From contig NZ_VFMR01000001.1 of NCBI RefSeq assembly GCF_006715145.1, forward strand, positions 2,108,001 through 2,172,000: a stretch of 64,000 nucleotides of DNA. Reading direction: 5' to 3'. This document shows, piece by piece, positions 1 through 8,684 of this stretch. How positions within the stretch are numbered: position 1 is the first letter of the stretch; each line of letters starts with the position of its first letter. Under the pieces are notes generated by a model that saw only the letters and a program-made list of their open reading frames with translations, was not told the origin of the DNA and did no database searches. Source of the DNA: Microbacterium sp. SLBN-146 (GTDB lineage: Bacteria; Actinomycetota; Actinomycetes; Actinomycetales; Microbacteriaceae). The position numbers and the translations under genes are program-made.

Positions 1-1
1 T

Positions 2-448
2 GCCGAGATGGGTGTCGAGCTTCCCTCGGTCGCAGCGCCCGTCGCCGCCTACATTCCGGCAAAGGTCCACGGCGACCTCGTCTACACGTCCGGCCAGCTC
101 CCGTTCGTCGACGGTCTCCTCCCCGAGACGGGGAAGGTGGGCGAAGCCGAGGGACTCGTCTATCCGCCTGACGCCCAGTTCTACGCCCGCCGCTGCGCGC
201 TCAACGCTCTTGCTGCGGCTGGTGCGGCGGTGGGTGGAGTCGATCGTCTCACCGGCGTGCTCAAGCTGACCGGCTTCGTGGCATCCGTCGTGGACTTCAC
301 GGGCCAGCCGGGCGTCATCAACGGCGCGAGCGAGTTCCTCGGTGAGGTCTTCGGCGAGGCGGGCTCGCACGCGCGCTCCGCGGTGGGCGTGCCAGTGCTA
401 CCGCTCGACTCGCCCGTCGAGGTCGAGGTCGTCTTCACCTTCGCGTGA
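2..448 (+). CDS. RidA family protein (5' partial)
   Basis: This is a YjgF/YER057c/UK114 (RidA) family protein. The family hydrolyses reactive enamine/imine intermediates released by PLP enzymes, in the cytoplasm as a trimer. The reading frame is open from base 2. The ATG at 8 is probably internal, because the residues around it (AEM-GVELP-SVAAPVAAY) match the usual family N-terminus, which begins several residues earlier. The C-terminus is complete and ends in a beta strand (VEVEVVFTF). It faces acs across a 49-bp gap. In mycobacteria a RidA-like gene also lies in the wider acs-topA neighbourhood. Confidence 0.85.
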   Translation, partial: AEMGVELPSVAAPVAAYIPAKVHGDLVYTSGQLPFVDGLLPETGKVGEAEGLVYPPDAQFYARRCALNALAAAGAAVGGVDRLTGVLKLTGFVASVVDFTGQPGVINGASEFLGEVFGEAGSHARSAVGVPVLPLDSPVEVEVVFTFA

Positions 449-497
449 CGGATGCCGCGGCGCTTCACCCGCCGCGGCATCCTCATCGCTCCTGTCG

Positions 498-2480
498 TCA
501 GCGCACCTGAGCCGAGATGACCGACATGACGGCCGTGTCGGCGAGAGTCGTCGTGTCGCCGACTTCGCGACCCTCCGCGACGTCGCGGAGGAGCCGGCGC
601 ATGATCTTGCCCGACCGCGTCTTCGGCAGCTCCTCGACGATGTAGACGTCACGCGGTCGTGCGATCGGACCGATCTGTTCGCCGACCCATCCGCGCAGGG
701 ACTGCGCGAGGCCGTCGGGGGAGTGGGCTGCGAGATAGCTCCGCTTGATGATGACGAACGCGGCGACAGCCTGGCCGGTCGTCTCATCCGACGCACCGAC
801 GACGGCCGCTTCTGCGACGGCTTCGTTGGCGACGAGGGCCGACTCGATCTCTGTCGTCGAGAGGCGATGACCCGAGACGTTCATGACGTCGTCGACGCGA
901 CCGAGGAGCCAGACGTCGCCGTCCTCGTCGAGACGCGCGCCGTCACCCGCGAAGTAGTAGCCCTGCTTCTGGAACTTCTCCCAGTACGTCTCGACGAAGC
1001 GCTCGGGGTCTCCCCAGATGCCGCGGAGCATCGACGGCCAGGGCTCGGTGATGACGAGAAGCCCGCCGTTGCCGTTGCCGACGTGCGTGCCGTCCTCGTC
1101 GACCACCTCGACCGAGATGCCCGGGAGGGGCACTTGGGCGGAGCCGGGCTTCGTCTCCGTCACCCCGGGGAGCGCGGAGATCATCATGGCGCCCGTCTCG
1201 GTCTGCCACCACGTGTCGACGATCGGGGCCTGCTTCGCGCCGATCACCTTGCGGTACCACATCCACGCCTCGGGGTTGATGGGTTCGCCGACCGAGCCGA
1301 GCAGCCTCAGCGATGACAGGTCGAACTTCGCGGGGACGTCGCGTCCGATCTTCATGAACGAGCGGATCGCGGTCGGGGCGGTGTAGAAGATAGTGACGCC
1401 GTACTTCTCGATGATCTCCCACCAGCGCCCCGGATGCGGCGTGTCCGGCGTTCCTTCGTAGAGGACCTGCGTCGCCCCGTTGGCGAGGGGGCCGTAGGTG
1501 ACGTAGGTGTGGCCCGTGATCCAGCCGATGTCGGCCGTGCACCAGAACACATCCGACTCGGGGTGGATGTCGTGGACGACCTTGTTCGTGAAGGCCGCCT
1601 GCGTGAGGTACCCGCCCGACGTGTGCAGGATGCCTTTGGGCTTTCCCGTCGTTCCTGACGTGTAGAGGATGAAGAGCGGGTTCTCGGCGGGGAAGGCCTG
1701 CGCCTCGTGATCGGCAGATGCCTTCGGAACGACGTCGTGCCACCACAGGTCACGCCCTTCGGTCCACGCCACGTCGTTGCCTCCGCGCTGGACGACGAGC
1801 ACGTGCTCGACTGTCTCCTGCGGGCCCGAGCCGTTGCGGTCGGCGAGCGCCTGGTCGACGGCGGGCTTGAGGGGCGAGACCTTGCCTTTGCGGTATCCGC
1901 CGTCGGCCGTGATGACGAGCTTGGCTCCCGCGTCGTCGATGCGCGCCCGCAGGCTGTCCGCAGAGAAGCCGCCGAAGACGACCGAGTGGATCGCGCCGAC
2001 GCGGGCGACCGCCAGCATCGCGGCGACGGCTTCGGGAATCATCGGCATGTAGATGGCGACGCGGTCTTCGGCGCCGATCCCCAGTTCGCCGAGGACGTTG
2101 GCGAGGCGCTTGACCTCGTCGGTGAGCTCGGCATACGTGATGCGACGGGTGTCGCCTGTTTCGCCCTCCCACAGGAGCGCGACGCGGTCGCCGTTGCCCG
2201 CTTCGACGTGGCGGTCGAGGCAGTTGTAGGCGACGTTGAGCTCGCCGTCGGCGAACCACCGGGCGAACGGCGGGTTGGACCAGTCGAGCACCTCGGTGAA
2301 GGGAGTGTGCCAGTGCAGTGACCGCGCCTGCTCCGCCCAGAATCCTTCGCGGTCGGCGGCGGCCTGCTCGTAGAGCTCCCGCGTGGCGTTGGCCGATGCG
2401 GCGAAGGTGTCGCTCGGGGCGAATCGCCTCGTCTCGTTGAAGAGGTGGTCGATCTGGCTGCTCGTGGTGAGGTCACTCAT
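498..2480 (-). CDS. acs: Acetyl-CoA synthetase
   Basis: The AMP-forming acetate-CoA ligase converts acetate, ATP and CoA to acetyl-CoA, AMP and PPi. The 660-aa length is normal for Acs. Visible signatures are the N-terminal Acs-specific region (WAEQARSLHW, WFADGELNVAYNCLDRH), the P-loop-like motif YTSGTTGKPKG, the hinge-region GRVDDVMNVSGHR and the C-terminal PKTRSGKIMRR. The lysine of that last motif is the usual acetylation-regulated catalytic residue. An in-frame start 30 codons upstream exists. The ATG at 2480 is preferred because AAAGGAG lies about 10 nt before it and MSDLTTSSQ fits the family. The gene is divergent from the 6C RNA/tad region. Confidence 0.95.
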   Translation of the reverse strand: MSDLTTSSQIDHLFNETRRFAPSDTFAASANATRELYEQAAADREGFWAEQARSLHWHTPFTEVLDWSNPPFARWFADGELNVAYNCLDRHVEAGNGDRVALLWEGETGDTRRITYAELTDEVKRLANVLGELGIGAEDRVAIYMPMIPEAVAAMLAVARVGAIHSVVFGGFSADSLRARIDDAGAKLVITADGGYRKGKVSPLKPAVDQALADRNGSGPQETVEHVLVVQRGGNDVAWTEGRDLWWHDVVPKASADHEAQAFPAENPLFILYTSGTTGKPKGILHTSGGYLTQAAFTNKVVHDIHPESDVFWCTADIGWITGHTYVTYGPLANGATQVLYEGTPDTPHPGRWWEIIEKYGVTIFYTAPTAIRSFMKIGRDVPAKFDLSSLRLLGSVGEPINPEAWMWYRKVIGAKQAPIVDTWWQTETGAMMISALPGVTETKPGSAQVPLPGISVEVVDEDGTHVGNGNGGLLVITEPWPSMLRGIWGDPERFVETYWEKFQKQGYYFAGDGARLDEDGDVWLLGRVDDVMNVSGHRLSTTEIESALVANEAVAEAAVVGASDETTGQAVAAFVIIKRSYLAAHSPDGLAQSLRGWVGEQIGPIARPRDVYIVEELPKTRSGKIMRRLLRDVAEGREVGDTTTLADTAVMSVISAQVR

Positions 2481-2658
2481 GGGGCGCGCTCCTTTGCGGC
2501 GTGTGGTCTGTCGAGCGGGACGGTGGACGTTCCGCGAGCCTGCGAGGAATCTACTGACGGTCGGCCCCACGCACTACCTCCGATAGTGGGTGAACCTGCC
2601 CCGCGCCCGCTCGTCCGACCCGCGGCGGATATATGACTGCGAATACACCAGAAGTGTT

Positions 2659-2686
2659 TTGCCGGGGGTGTGAAGTCGCCTATGCT
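2659..2686 (+). promoter_or_regulatory. Putative promoter of the 6C RNA
   Basis: A TTGCCG box (2659-2664) and a TATGCT box (2681-2686) are separated by 16 bp and point toward the two C-loop hairpins. A start near 2693 would give a transcript of about 100 nt ending after the second hairpin. Promoter strength is not testable by eye. Confidence 0.5.
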
Positions 2687-2692
2687 CTTGAC

Positions 2693-2796
2693 CGGCCGAA
2701 CATTCGATTCTGGCATTGCGGTGTCGCACACCCCCCCGATTAGCGACGCCGCGTGTGGCGGCATCCCATTCCCCCCATGGGATGCCGCCCTCACTT
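2693..2796 (+). ncRNA. 6C small RNA (two C-rich-loop hairpins)
   Basis: Two hairpins follow each other. The first pairs 2718-2727 with 2743-2752 and has seven consecutive C in its loop. The second pairs 2757-2769 with 2777-2789 perfectly (13 bp) around a TCCCCCC loop, then runs into a short T-rich stretch as a terminator would. Two stems with at least six C in each loop, in an actinobacterium, beside a pilus/partitioning locus, is the definition of the 6C motif. The mycobacterial homologue (B11) sits beside the same tad-like locus. The known family acts through its C-rich loops on G-rich mRNA sites. Ends are estimated from the promoter and terminator. Confidence 0.85.
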
Positions 2797-2919
2797 TTCG
2801 CTCCGCGGTTCACCCCGAGGTGGCCGTCGTCTCCTCCCCAGGGAAGGGGATCAACAGGCATATCCACGGATGGGGGATCGTCGCATCGAGCGCGCGGCGC
2901 CGGCTCGTACCGTCGGGGG

Positions 2920-3942
2920 ATGCCGCATCCGTTCATCGTCCAGCCGCCCGGCGCCGCCGCGCGCGCAGGCGACGTCGATCGACCCGCGCGGCGCGACGTG
3001 CCGCGGCATCAGGCACTCGCACCGCTCGCGCGGTACCTCGCCGATCCCGATGTGACGGACCTCTTCGTCAACGGTGAGGCGGGTCTCTTCGTCGATCGGG
3101 GCGAGGGAGTCGTCGCGGTCCCGGAATGGCGGGCCGGCGAGGATGCCGTCCGCGATCTCGCCGTCGCCCTGATCGGGCTCGGAGGCCGCCACATCGACGA
3201 CGCGACTCCGTGCGTCGACGTCCGGCTCGATCGGGGGATCAGGGTGCATGCCGTCCTGCCACCGGTCGCTGCCGAGGGCACGATGATCTCCGTCCGGATC
3301 CCGCGTGTCCATCGACCGACCCTCGGGGATCTCGAGGCGACGGGGAGCATCGGTCCCGCCGCACATGAGCGTCTCCTCGACCTCGTGACGCGGCGGGTGA
3401 ATGTTCTCGTGACGGGGGCCGCCGGCGCAGGTAAGACGACGGTCCTCGCCGCGCTCCTGGCCGCCGCCGACGAGTCGGAGCGGATCGTGACGATCGAGGA
3501 TGTCGCCGAGCTCATGCTCGCCCACCCTCACCATGTCCGCCTGGAGGCGCGGCAGCCGAACCTCGAGGGAGCGGGCGGTGTCGATCTCGCGCGGCTCGTT
3601 CGCGAAGCGTTGCGGATGCGTCCCGACCGGCTCGTCGTGGGCGAGTGCCGCGGGGCAGAAGTCCGCGAGCTCCTCTCGGCTCTCAACACGGGGCACGACG
3701 GGGGAGCGGGAACGCTCCACGCGAATGGACTCCACGACGTGCCTGCACGCTTGGAAGCGCTCGGATCGCTCGCGGGGCTCGATGACCGCTCGATCGCGCG
3801 GCAGGTCCACAGTGCGATCGGAGCCGTCGTGCATGTCGCTCGCGATCGCGCCGGACGCCGCCGCGTCCACTCCGTCGGTCGCCCCGCCATCGATCCGCAC
3901 GGTCGACTCCGTATCGAGGAGCTCGCGTGGCCCGCAGAGTGA
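2920..3942 (+). CDS. TadA/CpaF-type pilus assembly ATPase
   Basis: This is a secretion ATPase of the type II/IV family (340 aa) that would power Flp/Tad pilus assembly at the inner face of the membrane. The N-terminal part (DPDVTDLFVNGEAGLFVDRG) is the usual CpaF N-domain. Walker A is GAAGAGKTT at about residues 164-172, followed by the Asp-box (IVTIEDVAEL), Walker B region (RPDRLVVGECRG) and His-box (GHDGGAGTLHANG). Upstream in-frame ATGs exist. Residue MPHPF at 2920 is chosen because a TACCGT -10-like box ends exactly 6 nt before it (leaderless pattern) and the upstream residues look non-coding. It overlaps the next gene by 16 bp. Confidence 0.9.
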   Translation: MPHPFIVQPPGAAARAGDVDRPARRDVPRHQALAPLARYLADPDVTDLFVNGEAGLFVDRGEGVVAVPEWRAGEDAVRDLAVALIGLGGRHIDDATPCVDVRLDRGIRVHAVLPPVAAEGTMISVRIPRVHRPTLGDLEATGSIGPAAHERLLDLVTRRVNVLVTGAAGAGKTTVLAALLAAADESERIVTIEDVAELMLAHPHHVRLEARQPNLEGAGGVDLARLVREALRMRPDRLVVGECRGAEVRELLSALNTGHDGGAGTLHANGLHDVPARLEALGSLAGLDDRSIARQVHSAIGAVVHVARDRAGRRRVHSVGRPAIDPHGRLRIEELAWPAE

Positions 3943-4892
3943 AAGGGCAGGATGCCGCGACGGTCGCTGTCACCGTGCAGACGCTCGCGGTCCTGCTCCA
4001 GGCGGGGGTCGTGCCGGTGCGGGCATGGGAGCACCTCGCGGCGTCGGGTGATCCTGCCGCGCAACGCGTGTCGACCGCGGTGGGCGAGGGAGTGCCCATC
4101 GCCGAGGCGATCGCGACGCGCGCACCCGACCCCGTGGAACCCCGTGCCCGCGGGATCCGTCGGCGTGGTCGCCAGACGCCACGCCGAACGGTGACCCCGG
4201 CGGATGCGCCCACGTGGATCGCCGTCTCGGCGGCATGGGGCGTCGCGACGAGCGTGGGTGCCCCGCTCTCCGAGTGTCTGCGAGGGCTTGCGATCGCGCT
4301 CCGAGACGCTCACGAGACGGCAGACGAGGTGCGGATCGCGCTGGCCGAACCAGCCGGAACCGCCCGGCTCATGAACGGGCTCCCGCTCGTGGGAGTCGTG
4401 CTCGGCTTCGCGCTCGGCTTCGATGTGCTGGGCGTTCTCTTCCGCAACCCTCTCGGCCTCGCTTCCTTGACGGCAGGGCTCGCGCTCGTCGTCGCTGCAC
4501 GCCACTGGACGAACCGCCTCGTGACGAGTGCGACAACGGCGGAGCAGGCGCCCGGGCTGGATGCCGAGCTCGTGGCGATCGCTCTCAGCGGCGGCGTCTC
4601 CATCGAGCGGGCTCATCTTCTCGTCCTTCAGCACACGGGCGCATCACCGGCGGCGGCCACGGAAGAGGTGCTCGCTCTTTCGCGCTCGGCGGGAGTTCCG
4701 GCCGTCGAACTGCTCAGGGCCGCGTCGACTCTCGCTCGGCACCGCGCGCGCGTCGAAGGCCGTCTACGGGCTGCGCGGCTCTCGACGCGTCTGCTCCTTC
4801 CGCTCGGGGTGTGCACGCTCCCCGCCTTCCTCCTCCTCGGTGTCGTGCCGATGCTGCTCAGCGTGCTCTCCGTCGTTCCCGCGGCCCTCTGA
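3927..4892 (+). CDS. Type II secretion F protein, TadB-TadC fusion
   Basis: This polytopic membrane protein (321 aa, GTG start) would be the pilus platform. The middle segment (WIAVSAAWGVATSVGAPLSE, then two hydrophobic helices near LPLVGVVLGFALGF and LASLTAGLALVVAA) resembles TadB. The C-terminal third resembles TadC: ELVAIALSGG, arginine-rich LRAARLSTRL, then the closing helix LPLGVCTLPAFLLLGVVP. Related actinobacteria often carry these as two genes, so one ORF covering both is read here as a fusion (inference). Coding starts inside the end of the ATPase gene, implying translational coupling. Confidence 0.75.
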   Translation: MARRVKGQDAATVAVTVQTLAVLLQAGVVPVRAWEHLAASGDPAAQRVSTAVGEGVPIAEAIATRAPDPVEPRARGIRRRGRQTPRRTVTPADAPTWIAVSAAWGVATSVGAPLSECLRGLAIALRDAHETADEVRIALAEPAGTARLMNGLPLVGVVLGFALGFDVLGVLFRNPLGLASLTAGLALVVAARHWTNRLVTSATTAEQAPGLDAELVAIALSGGVSIERAHLLVLQHTGASPAAATEEVLALSRSAGVPAVELLRAASTLARHRARVEGRLRAARLSTRLLLPLGVCTLPAFLLLGVVPMLLSVLSVVPAAL

Positions 4893-4931
4893 TCGTGCCC
4901 GTCTCCCACCCTTCGACAGAACGGATGCTTC

Positions 4932-5192
4932 ATGTCCACACCCACCCCGCTCCGCGCCGCTCGACCTGCTCGACAGGACTCGGAGCGCATCACGGCCGCA
5001 GGAGTCCCCCCACTCACCCGCCGCTCTGCGGCGTCGCTCTTCGGCGACGACACGGGCGCCGCAACGGCCGAGTACGCGATCGCCACGATGGCGGCGGTCG
5101 CCTTCGCCGGCCTCCTCGTCGTGATCATGCGATCGGACGAAGTGCGGGGGATCCTCACGGACCTCGTCCGCCGCGCGCTCACGGTGGCGTGA
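4932..5192 (+). CDS. Flp-like pilin, DUF4244 family
   Basis: This small protein (86 aa) has the layout of actinobacterial Flp-type prepilins. A 40-residue polar leader is followed by GAATAEYAIATMAAVAFAGLL, a Gly followed by five residues to a conserved Glu-Tyr and then a hydrophobic stretch. Cleavage after the Gly by a prepilin peptidase would release the mature pilin. No such peptidase gene is seen in the window. The ATG lies 39 bp after the platform gene, and the stop overlaps the ATG of the next gene by one base (TGATG). Confidence 0.8.
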   Translation: MSTPTPLRAARPARQDSERITAAGVPPLTRRSAASLFGDDTGAATAEYAIATMAAVAFAGLLVVIMRSDEVRGILTDLVRRALTVA

Positions 5193-5524
5193 TGCGTCGC
5201 GCGCTCGGCGGCGAGCGAGGCTCGGTCGCGGCCGAGTTCGCGATCGCACTCCCCGCGATCGGGCTCGTCCTGCTCCTCGGATGCGGCAGCCTTGCCACCG
5301 CATCGCGTCAAGTCCGTCTGCAGGATGCTGCGGCGGATGCCGCGCGCCTCGCCGCACGAGGGGAGTCGCTCGACCGTATCGTGGGCGTCGTCGTCGCGAC
5401 GTCGTCCGACGCGTCCGTCGAGCTCGACCATCGGGGAGACCTGGTCTGTGCGACGGTGAGTGCGGGCGCTCCCTTGCCCGTGAGCCTCGTCGCTTCGAGT
5501 TGCGCTCTCGACGGAGGCGGGTGA
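5192..5524 (+). CDS. TadE-like pseudopilin
   Basis: This 110-aa protein has the TadE signature near its N-terminus: GERGSVAAEFAIALPAIGLVL, again a Gly-x(n)-Glu-Phe motif followed by one membrane helix. The rest is a small extracytoplasmic domain with two cysteines late in the chain (DLVCATVS, ASSCALDG) that could form a disulphide. Start and stop overlap both neighbours by one base (TGATG junctions), so it is co-translated with the pilin and the next gene. Confidence 0.8.
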   Translation: MRRALGGERGSVAAEFAIALPAIGLVLLLGCGSLATASRQVRLQDAAADAARLAARGESLDRIVGVVVATSSDASVELDHRGDLVCATVSAGAPLPVSLVASSCALDGGG

Positions 5525-5850
5525 TGGCGGGCTCGACGATGAGCGTCGGGGTGATCGCCTGCGCCGCCGTGCTCGCTGTCGGTCTCACCTCGGCGGCGGG
5601 TGCGCTTGTCTTCTCCCAACGGCTGTCGGCGGCGGCGGATGCAGCGGCGCTCGCCGCTGCCGACGCGGCGTCCGGAGCCGTCGCGGGTGTGCCCTGCGAA
5701 CGTGCCGACGAGGTCGCGGCAGCAGGCGGAGCCGTACTGTCGGCGTGCGACCTCGACGGCCTCATCGCCACGGTCACCGTCTCGGGTCGGTTCGGCGGGA
5801 TCGAGGCGTCGGCGATGGCGCGCGCCGGTCCACCGCCGGCGTCGCCGTGA
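5524..5850 (+). CDS. TadG/Rv3654c-like pilus-locus membrane protein
   Basis: This 108-aa protein starts with a single transmembrane segment (TMSVGVIACAAVLAVGLTSAAGALVF) and then an Ala-rich helix (RLSAAADAAALAAADAASG). That is the arrangement of the last small gene of actinobacterial tad loci, often called helicase/secretion neighbourhood TadE-like. The ATG at 5524 overlaps the previous stop (TGATG); a GTG at 5521 is an alternative. Its role in the pilus is inferred from position. It ends 131 bp before topA. Confidence 0.7.
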   Translation: MAGSTMSVGVIACAAVLAVGLTSAAGALVFSQRLSAAADAAALAAADAASGAVAGVPCERADEVAAAGGAVLSACDLDGLIATVTVSGRFGGIEASAMARAGPPPASP

Positions 5851-5981
5851 GCATGACGTCAGCTCGTCGGAGGGTGGGCGGCGGAATGCTGCGGACGCGG
5901 CAGCGGTTGCTGCCCGAGCCGTTCACAGCGCGTGCACTGTATTCCGACGTGTATGGTGTGCGACGAAGAAAGGACGCCCCC

Positions 5982-8684
5982 TTGGCACAAGGCAAAAAGC
6001 TCGTCATCGTCGAATCCCCGACCAAGATGCGGTCGATTCAGGGATACCTCGGCGACGGCTACGAAGTGCTGAGCTCGGTCGGCCACATCCGTGATCTCGC
6101 AGATCGCAAGGCCATCCCTGCAGAGCTCAAGAAGACGTCCGTCGGAAAGTACTCGATCGACATCGAGAACGGCTTCACCCCGTTCTACGTCGAGTCCGAG
6201 CGCGGCAAGAAGACCGTCGCCGAACTCAAGCGCGCACTCAAGGGAGCAGACGAACTCCTGCTCGCGACCGATGAGGATCGCGAGGGCGAGGCCATCGCGT
6301 GGCATCTTCTCGAGGCGTTGAAGCCCAAGGTCCCCGTCAAGCGCATGGTCTTCCACGAGATCACGAAGGACGCTATCCAGGCGGCCGTGCAGAACACGCG
6401 CGAGCTCGACCTCGCGCTCGTCGACGCGCAGGAGACCCGGCGCATCCTCGACCGGCTCTACGGCTGGGACGTTTCTGACGTGACCCGCCGCAAGGTCGGG
6501 CAGGGAACGTCGGCCGGTCGTGTGCAGTCCGCCGCGACGCGCCTCGTCGTCGACCGCGAGCGCGAGCGCATGGCCTTCGTCTCGGCGTCGTACTGGGATC
6601 TCGAGGCGCTCGCCGCAGCGAAGCGCCCGCAAGCCGAGGCCTTCACGTCGCGCCTCGCCCGTATCGACGGCGCACCCCTTGCACGCGGCACCGACTTCGA
6701 CGATCGCGGTGAGCTCAAGAAGGCTGTGGTCGTGCTCGACGAAGCGCGTGCCACCGCCCTCTCCGAGGCCATCTCCGCCGTCGGCGAAGCGACAGTCTCG
6801 AATCTCGAGTCGAAGCCCGGCACCCGCAGCCCCAAGCCCCCGTTCACGACCTCCACGCTCCAGCAGGAGGCCGGTCGCAAACTCTCGATGAGCGCGAAGC
6901 ACGCCATGGGCGTCGCGCAGCGGCTCTACGAGAAGGGGTACATCACTTATATGCGCACCGACTCGACGGCGCTCTCGGCGCAGGCCGTCGAAGCAGCGCG
7001 TGCGCAGGCCGTGACGCTCTACGGCGAGAAGGCCGTGCCGCTGAACCCGCGCGTCTACCGCAGCAAGAGCAAGAACGCGCAGGAGGCGCACGAGGCGATC
7101 CGTCCGTCGGGTGAAGAGTTCCGCACCCCGGCATCCGTCTCCGCGAACCTCGATCGCGACGAGCAGCGTCTGTACGACCTCATCTGGAAGCGCACGATCG
7201 CCAGCCAGATGTCGGACGCGAAGTACGAGACGACGACCGTCACGCTCCTCGTGCAGACCCCGAGCGAGAAGGCCGAGTTCACGGCATCCGGCACCGTCTA
7301 CACCTTCAAGGGCTTCCTCGAGGCGTATGAAGAGGGGCGCGACGAGAAGCGCGCGGACGCCGACAAGTCTGACGACCAGTCGCTGCCCGTCATGGAGGTC
7401 GGAGAGGTCCTGCGGCTCAAGGACGTCGAGGCCAAGGGGCACGCGACGAGCCCCAAGCCCCGGTACACGGAGGCTTCGCTCGTCAAGGCGCTCGAAGAGA
7501 AGGGCATCGGGCGCCCGTCGACGTTTGCGAGCATCATCGACGTCATCCTGCAGCGCGGCTACGTCACCAAGCGCGGCCAGGCCCTCGTGCCCAGCTGGCT
7601 CGCCTTCAGCATCGTGCGGCTCCTCGAGCAGCACTTCGCCGACCTCGTCGACTACGACTTCACGGCAGCTCTCGAAGACGACCTCGACGCGATCGCCCGC
7701 GGTGAGCAGAACCGCGCCGCGTGGCTGGGGGAGTTCTACTTCGGGTCCGACTCCCACGTCGGACTCCGCCACATCGTGGAGAACCTCGGCGAGATCGACG
7801 CGCGCGAGCTCAATGCGACGCGCATCTCCGATGTCGCGACCCTGCGCTTCGGTCGGTACGGTCCCTACCTCGATGTCGTCGACCCGCAGAATCCCGACGC
7901 CGAGCCGCGGCGCGTCAATCTGCCGGAAGACCTCGCGCCCGACGAACTGACGCCCGAGAAGGCGCAGGAGCTCATCGACGCACCCGTCGCGGGCAACCGG
8001 GTGCTGGGCGAGAACCCCGAGAACGGACGTCTCATCGTCGTCAAGGACGGTCGCTACGGTCCGTATCTCGAGGAGGAGATCCCCGAGGAGTCGCCGCAAG
8101 TCGACGAGGTGACGGGCGAGATCGTCGAGGCCCCCAAGAAGCGGACGACGAAGAAGGATGCCGCACCCAAGCCCCGCCGCGCATCGCTCTTCAAGACGAT
8201 GTCCCCCGAGACGATCGACCTCGATACGGCACTGCAGCTCCTCTCGCTGCCTCGCGTCGTGGGGACCGACCCCGAGTCGGGCGAGGTCATCACGGCGCAG
8301 AACGGTCCCTACGGCCCGTACATCAAGAAGGGGACCGACTCGCGCACGATCGACAGCGAGCAGCTCATCTTCGACATCACTCTCGAGCAGGCCCTCGAGA
8401 TCTACGCGCAGCCGAAGTACGGCGCGCGTCGTCCGTCGAGCGCGCTGAAGGAGTTCGACAACGATCCCGTGAGCGAGAAGCCCATCCGCATCCGCGACGG
8501 GCGCTTCGGTGCGTACGTGACCGACGGAACGACGAACGTCACGATCCCACGCGGTCAGACGGTCGACGACATCACCTTCGAGATCGCCGTGCAGATGCTC
8601 GCCGATAAGCGCGCGAAGGGCCCGGCTCCCAAGCGCGCACCCGCCAAGCGCGCCACGACGCGCAAGGCTCCGGCGAAGAAGTGA
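5982..8684 (+). CDS. topA: DNA topoisomerase I
   Basis: This type IA topoisomerase (900 aa) relaxes negative supercoils by single-strand passage. The Toprim domain opens with KKLVIVESPTK near residue 5 and includes LLATDEDREGEAIAWHL. The catalytic tyrosine lies in GYITYMRTDST near residue 323. The C-terminus has several repeated topoisomerase C-terminal modules (RFGRYGPYLD, KDGRYGPYLE, QNGPYGPYIK, RDGRFGAYVT) and a basic tail rich in Lys/Ala. The TTG at 5982 is chosen because AAAGGA lies about 9 nt upstream and the protein then begins MAQGKKLV as in relatives; a GTG at 5958 is in frame. It overlaps tmk by 4 bp. Confidence 0.95.
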   Translation: MAQGKKLVIVESPTKMRSIQGYLGDGYEVLSSVGHIRDLADRKAIPAELKKTSVGKYSIDIENGFTPFYVESERGKKTVAELKRALKGADELLLATDEDREGEAIAWHLLEALKPKVPVKRMVFHEITKDAIQAAVQNTRELDLALVDAQETRRILDRLYGWDVSDVTRRKVGQGTSAGRVQSAATRLVVDRERERMAFVSASYWDLEALAAAKRPQAEAFTSRLARIDGAPLARGTDFDDRGELKKAVVVLDEARATALSEAISAVGEATVSNLESKPGTRSPKPPFTTSTLQQEAGRKLSMSAKHAMGVAQRLYEKGYITYMRTDSTALSAQAVEAARAQAVTLYGEKAVPLNPRVYRSKSKNAQEAHEAIRPSGEEFRTPASVSANLDRDEQRLYDLIWKRTIASQMSDAKYETTTVTLLVQTPSEKAEFTASGTVYTFKGFLEAYEEGRDEKRADADKSDDQSLPVMEVGEVLRLKDVEAKGHATSPKPRYTEASLVKALEEKGIGRPSTFASIIDVILQRGYVTKRGQALVPSWLAFSIVRLLEQHFADLVDYDFTAALEDDLDAIARGEQNRAAWLGEFYFGSDSHVGLRHIVENLGEIDARELNATRISDVATLRFGRYGPYLDVVDPQNPDAEPRRVNLPEDLAPDELTPEKAQELIDAPVAGNRVLGENPENGRLIVVKDGRYGPYLEEEIPEESPQVDEVTGEIVEAPKKRTTKKDAAPKPRRASLFKTMSPETIDLDTALQLLSLPRVVGTDPESGEVITAQNGPYGPYIKKGTDSRTIDSEQLIFDITLEQALEIYAQPKYGARRPSSALKEFDNDPVSEKPIRIRDGRFGAYVTDGTTNVTIPRGQTVDDITFEIAVQMLADKRAKGPAPKRAPAKRATTRKAPAKK

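Noticed and set aside
4214..5524. A 436-aa plus-strand ORF overlapping the platform, pilin and TadE genes
   Set aside because: Its N-terminal part is a frame shadow (Arg-rich); only the last 110 codons from ATG 5192 look like a real TadE-type protein.
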